Shown here: positions 36,962 through 55,440 of the stretch, one piece after another
Layout: the number at the start of each line of letters is the position of its first letter
Numbering within the stretch: position 1 is the first letter of the stretch
From: Pleodorina starrii
Lineage: Eukaryota; Chlorophyta; Chlorophyceae; Chlamydomonadales; Volvocaceae
Assembly: GCA_030267565.1 (NCBI GenBank)
Contig: BRXU01000006.1
Location: 2,716,001 to 2,780,000 of the forward strand
DNA length: 64,000 bases
Direction of reading: 5' to 3'
Notes under the pieces: generated by a model
What the model was told of the DNA's origin: nothing
Seen by the model: the letters and a program-made list of their open reading frames with translations, nothing else
Database searches by the model: none
Made by a program: the position numbers and the translations under genes

Positions 36962-39900
36962 GTGCTGCGGCTCAGGGGACCACGCGGGCGGTCAACATCA
37001 CTGTGCTGGTCGAGGGTGAGTACATACCGTTATTTGGCTAATGAATGCATTTCCTTGGCAGGGATATGAAGTACAATATGTCATATTTATCCACTATCAG
37101 TATGACATATTGCGTTGTCTGGTTTATGGTCGGCGGTGACTCCGGAAGAGTTCTAGCTAGATTTTCAAAATTGATAGGAAGAGCCTTCAACGATCCCCTC
37201 TCTTGCGGCCTGCTGCTTGACCACTGCATGCTTGATTTGCTGCACCGTAAACAGGCACTGTTGTGGTCTTCATATCACATGCGGACCCGCGAAAGTTCAA
37301 CGGCTCGAAGGTCCCGGCACCTCCAGATGAGATCACACATTCATTGGTTGACCAGCCAGCGCCGGGGACAAGCATGAATGCGTCCGTGGTTCCGCTCCGA
37401 GTCGACTTTGGCAGCAAGGCAGAATCGCTGCGGACCGGTGATGTGGTTGTGGTGCCGATAACGATTCAGGTTCCCTCTGAGAAAGCGGAATCCATTGGCC
37501 TGAGTAAGTCCCATGCTTTTCCTGCCCACGACCAGATAGAGGCGCGCAAATGCTTGTAATTCACGATCCGCGCGCTCCCGCTTCGAATTTTGCCCTACCT
37601 ACCGGCACCCCTCTTTCCCCCTTCCCGCGCGCCCCAATCTTATTATCTTGCTGCTGGCGGATAGCCTTGTCTGCCAGCTCGTCCGGCCGCATGCTGCTCA
37701 GCGAGGAGCACGAGCGCGCCCGGAGGATGGTCTTGGATTTCCACAACACTCGCCGCTCGGTACAAGAGTTTGTCACAGTGAAGAATGTTTTGACCACAAT
37801 GAAGGTCATCGAGGACGAAACGACCACACCTAACGCAAAAACAGCGGTTGTTGTATCGGCGGGCGAGGCGGTAGTAGTCGGACGTCCAACTGGCAAGGTA
37901 AGGCAGGCGTGTGTGCTTGTGTGTGCAATCAACACGGACGACTTTGGCGTTCACGTGCAACTTTATTGCATTGCCCGTCCAGACCCCGAAACATTTGCCT
38001 TTCCCAGATATTGCGGCTCATGCAGTACTAGTACAAGGGCTAGTGTTGATTGTTGTTGTGCGACATCCCCTAGGAAGTGCCTGAGAGTTAGGGCACTGAA
38101 TTTGTGACCGAGAGGTCACCAGTTCGATCCCGGCCTTCGCAGAGGGCTGGGTGACCGATGGGGGCCCTGGTGTGGGAACGAACAGCAGGTGATCGCATGG
38201 CTCTTTAGCCATGTCCCTGTCCCCTGCACTGGTAGATCTCATTACGGTTGAATGTTCAAACAATGATGTGTCTGGCATATCTGGGAAGAATGCGTGCGGG
38301 TACCCAGATGTGATCTGAGTGAGACGGAGCCCAGACACGGAGTGGGTGGGAGAAGCAACCCATCTTAGTCAAAAAGGCGGTCACCGCGGTAATGGGCTGT
38401 ACCCGCCGATGAGGCATCAGTCTGTTCCCTTAACCCACGCAAGGGCTTACGGTCCAGCGTAATACTTTCTTTCTTTCTTTCTTTCTTGTTGTGCGACCGA
38501 TGGCTGCCGCCGTTTGTTGCATGCCATCACTCGTAGGATCTGTGGGTCACCGACAACAGGCAGCAAAACATGACATCAATGACCTTCGTGTTCAGGAGCA
38601 GCTCATGCGGGCTGTTCCCGGTCCTCAACGCGTCAAGGGTACGGCAGCTGTGGACCGATTCTGGTGATAACGTACCATTCCCTGCGAGTATGCAGCGTTA
38701 CTATAACGTAAGTACAGAAACAAACGTGGACGGACGGACGGTGCATCAAACTGGGTATAGCTAGTAACAAGTAAGGGGCGTTCCAACGGCGGGGGCGGGC
38801 TTACATGCAGCAGCGGCTGGGCATCTGTTCGTTGATGTATATGGCACGTCCGGTATGCGGTACGTGCCATGCATGTATGCCGTCGGCTGGATGGGAGACA
38901 TACGCCGTTAGTTGTCATTTCTCATTTATTTTGCCCACCGCGTGACACGCATGAGAAAGCTGCATCCTGCCGTGTGCATGCCCAACGCGCTCGCCCCGCA
39001 GTCTTGCTCGTATGACCAGATGACTTTCCGGCGGGAGAACACCCACATCTTCGATGTCGATATCCCCTGTATCGGAACAATTTCCAGAGGAAATTACAAC
39101 TTGAAGAATAGCACTGGAAGTAGCTCGGAAGTGGAACTGGGAATGTATGCATTGGTGGAGCGTGCCAGGGCTATGATCCTGGTGAGTCGAAATCGATGGC
39201 CCATCAGAGACGTCGGTAGGAAAGCCCGCCTCCGTGCAACTGTGCATTTAAACGCTCATGCAGAAATGGCCAACATGCTCCTCATGCTTCCATGACCGGC
39301 TTAGTTTCACATGACTAGCCCAAAATGACTGGGCACAACATGACTGGGGGCATGCATGGCGTCCCGATATGACTGGGGCCCTGCCCGGCATGACTGGAGG
39401 GGCCCACATGACTGGAGTTATGACTGGTCATGTCGTGCGAATGGCTGCATGACTGAAAACACACTGTATGACCCGGGTCATGACTGGGCCGTTCCCCGAG
39501 TGTCAGCTTCCTACCTCGCTGTCCATGCATCCATTGCCGCAACATAGATGCGGCGAACTGTTTATTATTCTGTGTAGTAAATACGTATCATCTATTTATT
39601 ACCCCTTTTTCGTTCGGGACCCGGCGTACTTCTTCGTTTGTTGAGTGAATTGCCATTGTACGATGCTTGCTCGCATGCAGGGGACCAACAACGCGACGCT
39701 CATCAACACTTGGTCCACCATGAACACTCGCTTGATTTTCATTTTTCCATGGAACTGGCACAAGGATGTTGTTGGCTGGGGTGGCCTGGTACGTCCTGCC
39801 TGAGCACGTTTGCCTTCGATATGAGTTTCCGTAGCGAAAGACCTGCGTGTTTATAAATGCTTTATTATATCTACACACAGTTTACCTTCGCTGCCGTTAC

Positions 39901-40837
39901 CACGCACACATGCATACTCCATGGCTGATGAAGTTTGTTGCCCCTCGACCTACCCCATTTTCAGGCCACCGTCGGCTGCAGCGTCCCTAATGCGTGCTTC
40001 ACATGGATCAGTACGGACGCAAATTCAGACATGGTGTGGACGCCCGTCGCTTTTCAGGAGTTGGGTGAGTTGTGGTTATTCCCGGAGGCTTCGATGGGTC
40101 ACATCAATCAACGGCTATAGCCGTTAGTTGGGGTATTTGGGTCTACATAGCTGGGCTATTGCCGCCCCCCGTGTGATGACGGTGCACGCACCCACTGGAT
40201 GCCGCGTACCCGCCGGCGTTCATATATTGCAACTGAAAGCAAACGGTGCATTCGTACCATTCCGCTTGTAAACATGTGCTATGATCTGCTGACACAAAAT
40301 GTCTTTTTGCCTTTAGCTCGGCGCTTACGTACTATTGATTACCATACGTTGCGGTCCTCGTTTAGTATAAACCCATCCGTACCATGCATGTATCTAATAC
40401 GTAGGGTTTTCGAGTAGTGCTGTCCTTCAAATTAAAACCCCATCCGTCCTGCCGTCTAATGCAGAACACAACCAGGGCCTGGCTCATTCCCGACGGTGGG
40501 TATGCGAGAACCCCAGCAAGTGCTGGGCAGATGAGTACGGCGACCACGTCGATCCGATGGGCTCTGCAGGTCCCATTGACTTCACCAAGACATTCATTTG
40601 CATGAATGCTCCACAGGTACACATACATGCATGTACATACGGAATTGCTTGCCACCCGCCCTAGAATGTATGTGCCTCACAATGGTTAAATAGGCGTGTG
40701 CGCGTTTCTGATGCAGTTTCTAATAAAAAAATATGATAAGCAATGAAAGCCGGATCTTGCTTGTAGACGCACGTGGCCTCATTTACTGCATGCATGGAGA
40801 GGACAGATCAACAGATCCACCAGGCCATGCATATATA

Positions 40838-40874
<37 letters not shown>

Positions 40875-43870
40875 TTGGCATGCCATACTGCTTCCCCATA
40901 CTACCGTGCTAGTTCGTTCTAATGTATTACGGAAATGTTAAAATGTTATCACACGTGGCCTCGCAACGAAGGTGTCAGAACGAACTTTTCTTTATGGCTG
41001 CCGCGCAAAAGGACAAGCAAGGGTCGGTTTATTTTAATAATTCTTCCCTGCATCGTCCTGTACCTCGCTCGCTGCACAATCAAGAAATTCATGCATGGAT
41101 CTGCATGGATTATGATTACAATTATATGTTGACGAGGTGGAGAACAAGATGCCTTCGCATTCGTTGGGTGGGGATTCTGGGCGAGCGGACGTGAGCGGAC
41201 ATACATATATAAGGGGTCCGCCCACTTGAGGCCGCGCGCGCGCTCACGCACACACAGAGATAGATCGGGGGAGAGAGAGAGAGAGAATGAGGGATAGATA
41301 ACATCATAGCTGTCATTTTAACGAGTCTATTCCAATGAAGCTTTGGGAGTGTGCGACACGCAGAAGGATCCTCGATCGGCAGGCCGGTCGGTCGGGTCTG
41401 ACGCAGGGGCTCAAGACATTTTGAAACTTCCAGGCTCATGATACGTTCAGGAACTAATCGATCCCCCCGATATGTTCGGAAATTAAATTCCCTTCCCCTC
41501 GAATGTTCAGCGGGCCCTCAAACTGCAGGCAATGGCGATTACACCGAGATGAAGAAGCGGACTATTCACAGCATGGCGTACTTGCCCTTGTGCCTGCAGA
41601 TGTTCAAGACTGGCTGGGCGAAGCCCATCTCCGGGGGCCATCTCAACGCCTTTGTTGATCTCAGGCCGGGTATTCCCCAGGACTTCACTCTGCCCGCCAT
41701 GGCCCTAAACAAGACCAACATGATCCGGATTATTGCAGACCAGAACAACAACATCAAGGACACCAGTTCCAGGCCACAGCGCGCATTGTTCGTATCGTAC
41801 AGGTGCGCCAGCCATCTCCTTCCGCTCCGCTCTGAAGCAGGCTGGCTATCCTATTTTGCTGAGTATCTACGGCCAGAGATACTCCTGGCTCAGAACCGCT
41901 GAGAGTATCTGCCAGGATCTGTCTAGGAGGGGATTGTCCCGGCTAAGCACGGCCCCCGGAGATATCATGCCCACCTGTGAGGCCGGATTATCTAAACCTT
42001 CAACCTTTTGGACGGCAAAATTATCTCCAGGTTTCCAAAATTTCCTCCTGAATATATATTCATATATTCAGATAGCCACGCACCCTGCTCTGAAGCAAAC
42101 AAGTTAACGTAGACAGCACAGTAAAGCGTAGAGTGGCGTCACGACCTGATGCACAATATATTGAAGGCATGACTATGTATCGCATAAATAAAGACATTGC
42201 CCAACGGATGTCAATTTTGACGGCAGGGTTCGGCAGAGGGCCATCGGCTCGTACGATTCTGGCCTGCAGGACGCGGACAACGGTCGTGTCTGGTGAGCTT
42301 TGCTGATACGTACGACACGTCTTTTTATTACGAGGACTGCTACAAGTGTAGATTGTGAGGACCGACGGCCTCGTCGGCGCAGATGTCTGAATTAATGCTG
42401 CTATCTACTTCACGACACGTGAATCGATCGGAGGTGGTTTATGAATAAAAGTAGCATCTTAATGAAACCGCATGCCCGTGTATTGAGCCATATAAATCTA
42501 TCTGATTTCATACAGTACGATTATTCGCCTGACATCCTGAACATAGCAGATGTTGTTTGGATTAGTGGAAATCCATCTTCTGCTTCCCCTGCCGGGTTCC
42601 TGCCTTGATTGCTACGCCAACTAACCGTGCCCCGCCATGCACGCACCACGCCCAACAAAAGGGTCCATGAATACAACGACACGTTCAACGACGTGCCGGA
42701 TGCCTGGGTACACAAGCCGCTGCTCCTGGCAAAGCTGTCACACACTGCTAACCCGTCCGCGACTGGCGATTGGGACGTCAAGTCATTCTCCCACCAGATC
42801 CCAGCGGTGGGGGGCATCCGGGTGACCTTCAAGAGTCGCACGGACCAGGCCGCCACTGTCACCGTGTGCCGCTTCCAGGGCCTGAACGAAAATACAGGGG
42901 GACGCTCTTGCTCAGATGGTGTTGACAACGACTGGTGAGTGCGTGAATCAGATAGACCCACCATGCATGCGTGCATGTCAGTCGATGCATCATTTGGCAC
43001 GCGGAGTGAACGTACATTCATACAGATATTCCGCAACCTTTCCACAAGATTTATAAGATCAAGGGGATATCTCGTCTGTTTTCAACCGTTGAAAAGAACG
43101 AGCGTGACGCTCGTTCTTTCATCGCGGCGGAGCGCGCACATTCGTTTAGGAGCATGCGTGGGACCACACCTACCCCATAGATGAGCCACCGCCAAACACT
43201 ATTCAATCTTCCCAATCCCTGGGTACGATCTCAGCGTTGATTGTTTACGAGAGGCATGCAGGGTCAATGCATGGGGCAGACTGGCATGTTGAAGTAAGGA
43301 ATTGTTGCCCATGTTTGGATACGACCGTGCGAGTTTATGTACACGTAAGGACCTGAGTGTACTGCTGGCCTGCACCTACGTATATATGACGTAAACCTGA
43401 GTGCACTGCTGGCCTGCACCTACGTATATATGTCTCACTGCTGCAGTGACGGCCTGGTGGATAAGGAAGACCCCGACTGCAGCATAACCTACCCATCGCC
43501 GCCGCCATCACCGAACCCATCGCCGCCGCCCCCACCTCCAACTCCTCAGCCGCCTCCGTCTCCATCTCAGCCGCCGCGGTCTCCGCCACGGACCAGGTCG
43601 TCGCCACCACCGCGTTCTCCACCCGCGCCACGGCAGCCTCCGTCGCCGCCACGGTCCCCTCCGTCGCCGCCGCCGTCACCACCACCATCGCCACCACCTC
43701 CATCGCCACTACCGCCATCGCCACCACCTCCATCGCCGGCACCGTCACCACCACTGCCGCCGCCTCAGCGTCAGCCACCATCCCCGCGACCCCCACCGAC
43801 CAGGCGGCCACCAATGCAGCTCGCAAACGGTGTGAACTTGTTCATTCTTCTCTGGGAAGGGCAGGGTTGA
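36962..43870 (+). CDS. Gametolysin/VMP-like metalloprotease B (exons 2-13; no first exon seen)
   Basis: Exons: 36962-37015, 37255-37503, 37665-37897, 38537-38707, 39002-39181, 39681-39788, 39965-40064, 40465-40616, 41600-41802, 42227-42292, 42662-42934 and 43447-43870. Lengths and phases match A, and the frame is intact throughout. The body (2213 nt) needs one base from an upstream exon, and adding A's 61-nt exon 1 would give a 757-aa protein. The metal site reads QELEHNQGLAHS: the codon split by intron 8 gives Glu where A has Gln. In-frame differences from A include 18 nt fewer in exon 2, 9 nt more in exon 4 and 30 nt more of Ser-Pro repeat in exon 13. The exon 12 acceptor is AAG where A has CAG. 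Introns have gained a SINE, an ATGACTGG repeat and an AT-rich insert. It is either a leaderless duplicate, a body spliced to A's leader, or a gene with an unseen first exon. Confidence 0.8.
38053..38497 (+). mobile_element. tRNA-derived SINE with 12-bp target duplication, in intron 4 of protease B
   Basis: The insert (38065-38485, 421 bp) is flanked by exact copies of TTGTTGTGCGAC (38053-38064 and 38486-38497). Body A has a single copy at the homologous site. The 5' head is tRNA-like, with a box A-like GTGCCTGAGAGTTAGGGCA and a box B GGTCACCAGTTCGATCCC. A tRNA-unrelated body follows, and the 3' end is a TTTC repeat (38464-38485). This is the hallmark structure of a SINE mobilised by a LINE. 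It is in the same orientation as the gene and younger than the A/B duplication. Confidence 0.93.
39293..39505 (+). repeat. Degenerate ATGACTGG minisatellite in intron 6 of protease B
   Basis: About eleven to twelve copies of ATGACTGG or close variants (ATGACCGG, ATGACTAG, ATGACTGA) occur with irregular spacers of about 8-25 nt. The whole block is missing from the same intron of A, where the flanks are contiguous. Confidence 0.85.
40830..41492. mobile_element. AT-rich insertion of about 660 bp in intron 9 of protease B
   Basis: Body A has CCAGGCCAT followed directly by ATCCCCTCGAATG. In B these flanks are separated by an insert that starts with an (AT)n run (40836-40870) and includes GA-rich microsatellite. 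No inverted ends, target duplication or coding frame were found, so the element type is open. Confidence 0.55.
41925..42065 (+). repeat. Dispersed repeat, copy 3, in intron 10 of protease B
   Basis: Equivalent of the copy at 34285-34430 in A. It shares TATCTAAACCTTCAA and CATGCCCACC with the copy at 28437-28575. Confidence 0.65.
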
Positions 43871-44569
43871 GATTGAGAGTAAATAGTTATAATAGCCATG
43901 GCTCATAGATTTCACGAAGCCTGAAAGGTGCATACACATGCGCGGGGTTGCTTGATACGATACGAACATATGACGGGCAGATCGTTGCTGCCACGGATGC
44001 GGCGCGCTGTTTACACAAAAACTATGACTCAAGGTTGGGACATCTGATGCACTACATAGCCGCGCCATATAATCATATTACTATGATACGTAGCCATGAA
44101 TTGCCACGTATGTATTGCCGCGTTGATACGTGCGGGAAGCGCCTTATTCCTGTGCAGTGGGTCTGTCGCCCTGCTGCGTGCATACCTAATGAATGCTAGC
44201 TAGCGTAGTCGGCATGTATAGTATGAAGACAACACCGAAGCAAGCAAGCGTGCGTGGGCACAGGCCAGCTAATGTGAGAGGCTGCGCGTAGCATGATTTT
44301 TCATGATTCTAAGGTTTTAGGTTTTTTTAGGTCTTTGGGTTATTAAGACAACGTATTCGAGAGTCTAGCTAGGTAGGTATGCATTGCTGATGCGTTTCTG
44401 ACAGCACTTACGGCGGCATTTACCTGCAAAGGCAGTAATAATTTACTCACTTTCAACCCGCCGCTGCCGTCCGAACAAGTTGAGTTCGTTCGATCCACAA
44501 TGTACGGCATCTCTTCTGTCGTTCATCACATTCACCAATGAACCCTTCCCCGTATGTACCATACCACAG
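43871..44569. other. Spacer between protease B stop and protease C exon 2
   Basis: The first 631 nt repeat the A 3' flank. The last 68 nt are C-specific and end in an ACCACAG acceptor. No first exon with a signal peptide is evident and no TGTAA was seen. Reading from the ATG at 44500 gives only 13 codons before a stop. Confidence 0.6.
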
Positions 44570-52412
<7,843 letters not shown>

Positions 52413-53989
52413 CGGGGGCATACCATGGATCGCAAGGGCTCCGCTCGACGCAAACCCCTTGCCATAATCCCCACCACGATCTCCCCCGCCCGCGCATCGG
52501 ACAAGCAATGAACGCAATTTCATTCCGGCATCGATCATCAGCGGGCCGGCACCGGGCGGGGAGCGAGGGAAGAGGGTCTGTTATTACGTAGTTGCCGCCC
52601 TGAGTGTTATGGGGAAGGTGTTGATGAGCATTATGGTCCTGCAGTTCTCGGGCAGGACTATCTACATGAATGGTTAAATGCTCCGCCGGCCTCCAAGGCG
52701 TGTATGTCCGGTGTGTATGTGAGGCTCCAAGGCATCTAGCTATCTGCTGGAGGGCGGGCGTGTGATGATACAACGAAGGCGGCCGATCGATATGGTCCGC
52801 CCATCGTTCAATGCATACCTGCATGCGGCCATCGCACATGAATAATAAGGCCCACATGCATACAGCAGAGAGACGCCGAATGAATGGATGTACGGGAAGG
52901 GATGCATGGAAGCAATCCAAAGCAACTGATGAATTATTATCTGAGGGCCGCAAGTAAGCCCGCCCGACAATGGAAATCCCGGGGGGCGGACGGAGTTAGT
53001 TATTCCAATAAATACACCACGCCAGGCTCCCTCCGCCAGCATGCGGGGAACTGTTAATTAAATTGCTTACTTGGAGCGGTAGGTTGCTTGCCGCCTCCAT
53101 AGTCCATACCGCTCGGCACGGGGCTGCAGAGAGGGTACGTATGTGCTGGTTGCATGGACATTAATCAATCCAGCACATACAGCAGTGCGGGCTGCCAGTA
53201 GCTGCGTATTAAACATGCATGCAAGGGCAGAGACATTTTTGTTTTCAAGGTGCTGTCGTAATGCTGCTGATGAGCTGCTGCCGTGCGTGCCTGAAGCGTT
53301 ACGACGTACATGCATCTTGGGTGGGTGGATGGCCAGTCAGGTGTTCTACTGTATGTATCGGATGCATGCATGCCGCGATAGCGATAGATTGGTGCTCGTT
53401 CATTCGACCTTACTTCCGTACGTACGTGCAGCACGCAACGAACACGCATAGCAGCAGCTGATGATAGATGCGTTTCATTTTGACGTTTTTAATCTATCAT
53501 GCCTGGCTGCTGCTGGGTGATTAGGTATGTAGATAGATGCATACACACAAACCTTTCCTCGCTTCGATTGCTTACTTGCAACGTCGTCGACAAGCAAAGG
53601 CGCTCATGATCATTCCTGCATGCATGATCACTCATGCACTCATGTGCATCATCTATTTTTTGTCCAATTAATGTGCGTGACTCTCCACACTGTCAATCTG
53701 TGTACGTGCACAAGTAACGTCGTCCAACTTACATAAATAGATTTCGCTGTGTGGTAGTAAGCCATAGCATCCTGATCGATGTGGCATAACGATGAATGCA
53801 TGCATGTTACGGTTGCATACATACCGTACACGTCCTTAAGAACGAATATTCGTTTTGGAGGACTGGGTTGCAGCCGTTGTGATGACGACTTTGCGTGTTG
53901 CTTGCTTGCCGCGCCCCTGCAATGACAGCGCGGGTCGCTTCGAGCCACACACACATCGAAGCCCCCGGCCGAATGTTGAACCCTGCTGG
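52413..53989. other. Intergenic region after protease C
   Basis: No gene recognised. It should hold the protease C 3' UTR. TGTAA overlaps the stop codon itself (52408-52412), which is too early to be its poly(A) signal, and no other was noticed in the next 600 nt. Short TGCA/CATG-rich microsatellite sequence is frequent. Confidence 0.4.
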
Positions 53990-54560
53990 GTCACCAGCAG
54001 CGAGCGACCCATGGGTACCGACAGCGACCAATGGCTGACCAGCAGCGAACGACCCATGGGCACCGACAGCGACCCATGGGTCACCAACAGCGAGCGACCC
54101 ATGGGTACCGACAGCGACCCATGGGTCACCAGAAGCAAACGACCCATGGGTAACCGACAGCGACCCATGGGTACCGACAGCGACCCATGGGTCACCAGCA
54201 GCGAGCGACCCATGGGTACCGACAGCGACCAATGGCTGACCAGCAGCGAACGACCCATGGGTACCGACAGCGACCCATGGGTCACCAACAGCGAACAACC
54301 CATGGGTACCGACAGCGACCCATGGGTCACCAACAGCGAACGACCCATAGGTACCGACAGCGACCCATGGGTCACCAACAGCGAACGACCCTTAGGTACC
54401 GACAGCGACCCATGGGTCACCAACAGCGAACGATCCATAGGTACCGACAGCGACCCATGGGTCACCAACACTGAACGACCCATGGGTACCGGCAGCGACC
54501 CATGGGTCACCAGAAGCAAACGACCCATGGGTAACCGACAGCGACCCATGGGTCACCAGC
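53990..54560. repeat. 45-bp minisatellite built on the palindrome ACCCATGGGT
   Basis: About 12-13 units of 45 bp, each with two half-units (about 20 and 25 bp) that carry ACCCATGGGT or a one-base variant, separated by ACCGACAGCG or CACCAACAGCG. The 45-bp period is a multiple of three, so long frames stay open on both strands. A larger block (two units with CCAATGGCTGACC variants) is itself repeated about 203 bp apart (53994 and 54197). TGACCCATGGGTCA also occurs alone at 59109-59122 in an intron of CDKE. Confidence 0.93.
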
Positions 54561-55440
54561 ACCGCGTGGAACGGCATCATTACATACCTGCTGGTGTGAG
54601 CATAAATGAATCGGCTGGGCTAAAGCTGTCATTGGTTCATCAGATAATTGAAGGACACTCACTACAATATAATGTCGTCTGTATGTCAGCACAGAGTACA
54701 CGTCAGCATACCTGCTTGTGTTCGTTCACGGCCGCCACACCCTCATCATTTCACTTAGACAAGCAACAATTAAGCTGTCTAGTGCAAACGAACAGTAGTG
54801 TGAGACTCGCCCCCACTGCCTGGCCTGGAGCAGTACGACCTACGCACAGACAAGAAACGAACTCCGGGCCCCGAGCTTGCTCTATCTCCCGCCACAAGCC
54901 CGCGTGCGCGGGCACCGGGCTGATCGCTCTGCGGACCGCCGCTCTCTCGGAGCAACATTCACGTGCATATATTCAAAAGCACGTGCGTGCGTGCTTGCCA
55001 TGCGGGCTGGACTAGCGAATCCACCCAGCAAGCACCTCAAGCCGTTACTTGCCCGTATGTACGGATCCGTACATCGCCAGCAGCTAGCTAGCTCAATCAG
55101 AACTTAATCAGTGTCGGAAGCAGTGTGCGTGCATTGCACGTCCGCACACACGCGCGCACAGATCTCCGCCCGCGCGGGCCCCTCGCGGTCCGCTCGCTCG
55201 CCTTTCAACTTTCAACCTGTCGTTTCAGCCTTTTCGTTAAGTCCTGGCATCGATACACGGTGCATGCAAGCATCTCCGCAACGCATGTTTGCGACCAGCC
55301 GGCCAGCAGCTGGCTGTCCCCGTCCGAAGGATTGGGACCCACCGTAACGTAGCTAGGGTCATGCATTACCAGTTTACCACCCCTGCAGCTCGCCCCGCCC
55401 CGCCCCGCCCCGCCCCGCGCGCATTTCAGCAGCTAGGTGC
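54561..55440. other. Intergenic region, no gene recognised
   Basis: About 880 bp between the minisatellite and the 3' end of the minus-strand gene. It includes a GCCCC/CCGCC run at 55391-55417 just outside the stop of that gene. No coding signal was found. Confidence 0.4.

Larger units (their letters stand above)
36815..44501 (+). repeat. Tandem duplication unit 2 (contains protease B)
   Basis: Direct duplicate of 30047-36814, enlarged to about 7.7 kb by intron insertions. Its right end abuts sequence specific to body C at 44502. The junction CAAT/GGCGAGG at 36814/36815 marks the unequal exchange. Confidence 0.85.

Noticed and set aside
36815..43870. Protease B as an ordinary pseudogene
   Set aside because: All twelve exons keep frame, length class, splice dinucleotides and the metal motif; only the first exon is missing from view. 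Left open instead of called dead.
53836..55015. Long repeat-encoding frames on both strands (15-residue repeats)
   Set aside because: The 45-bp minisatellite period keeps several frames open at once; there is no start context, splice structure or similarity to support translation.
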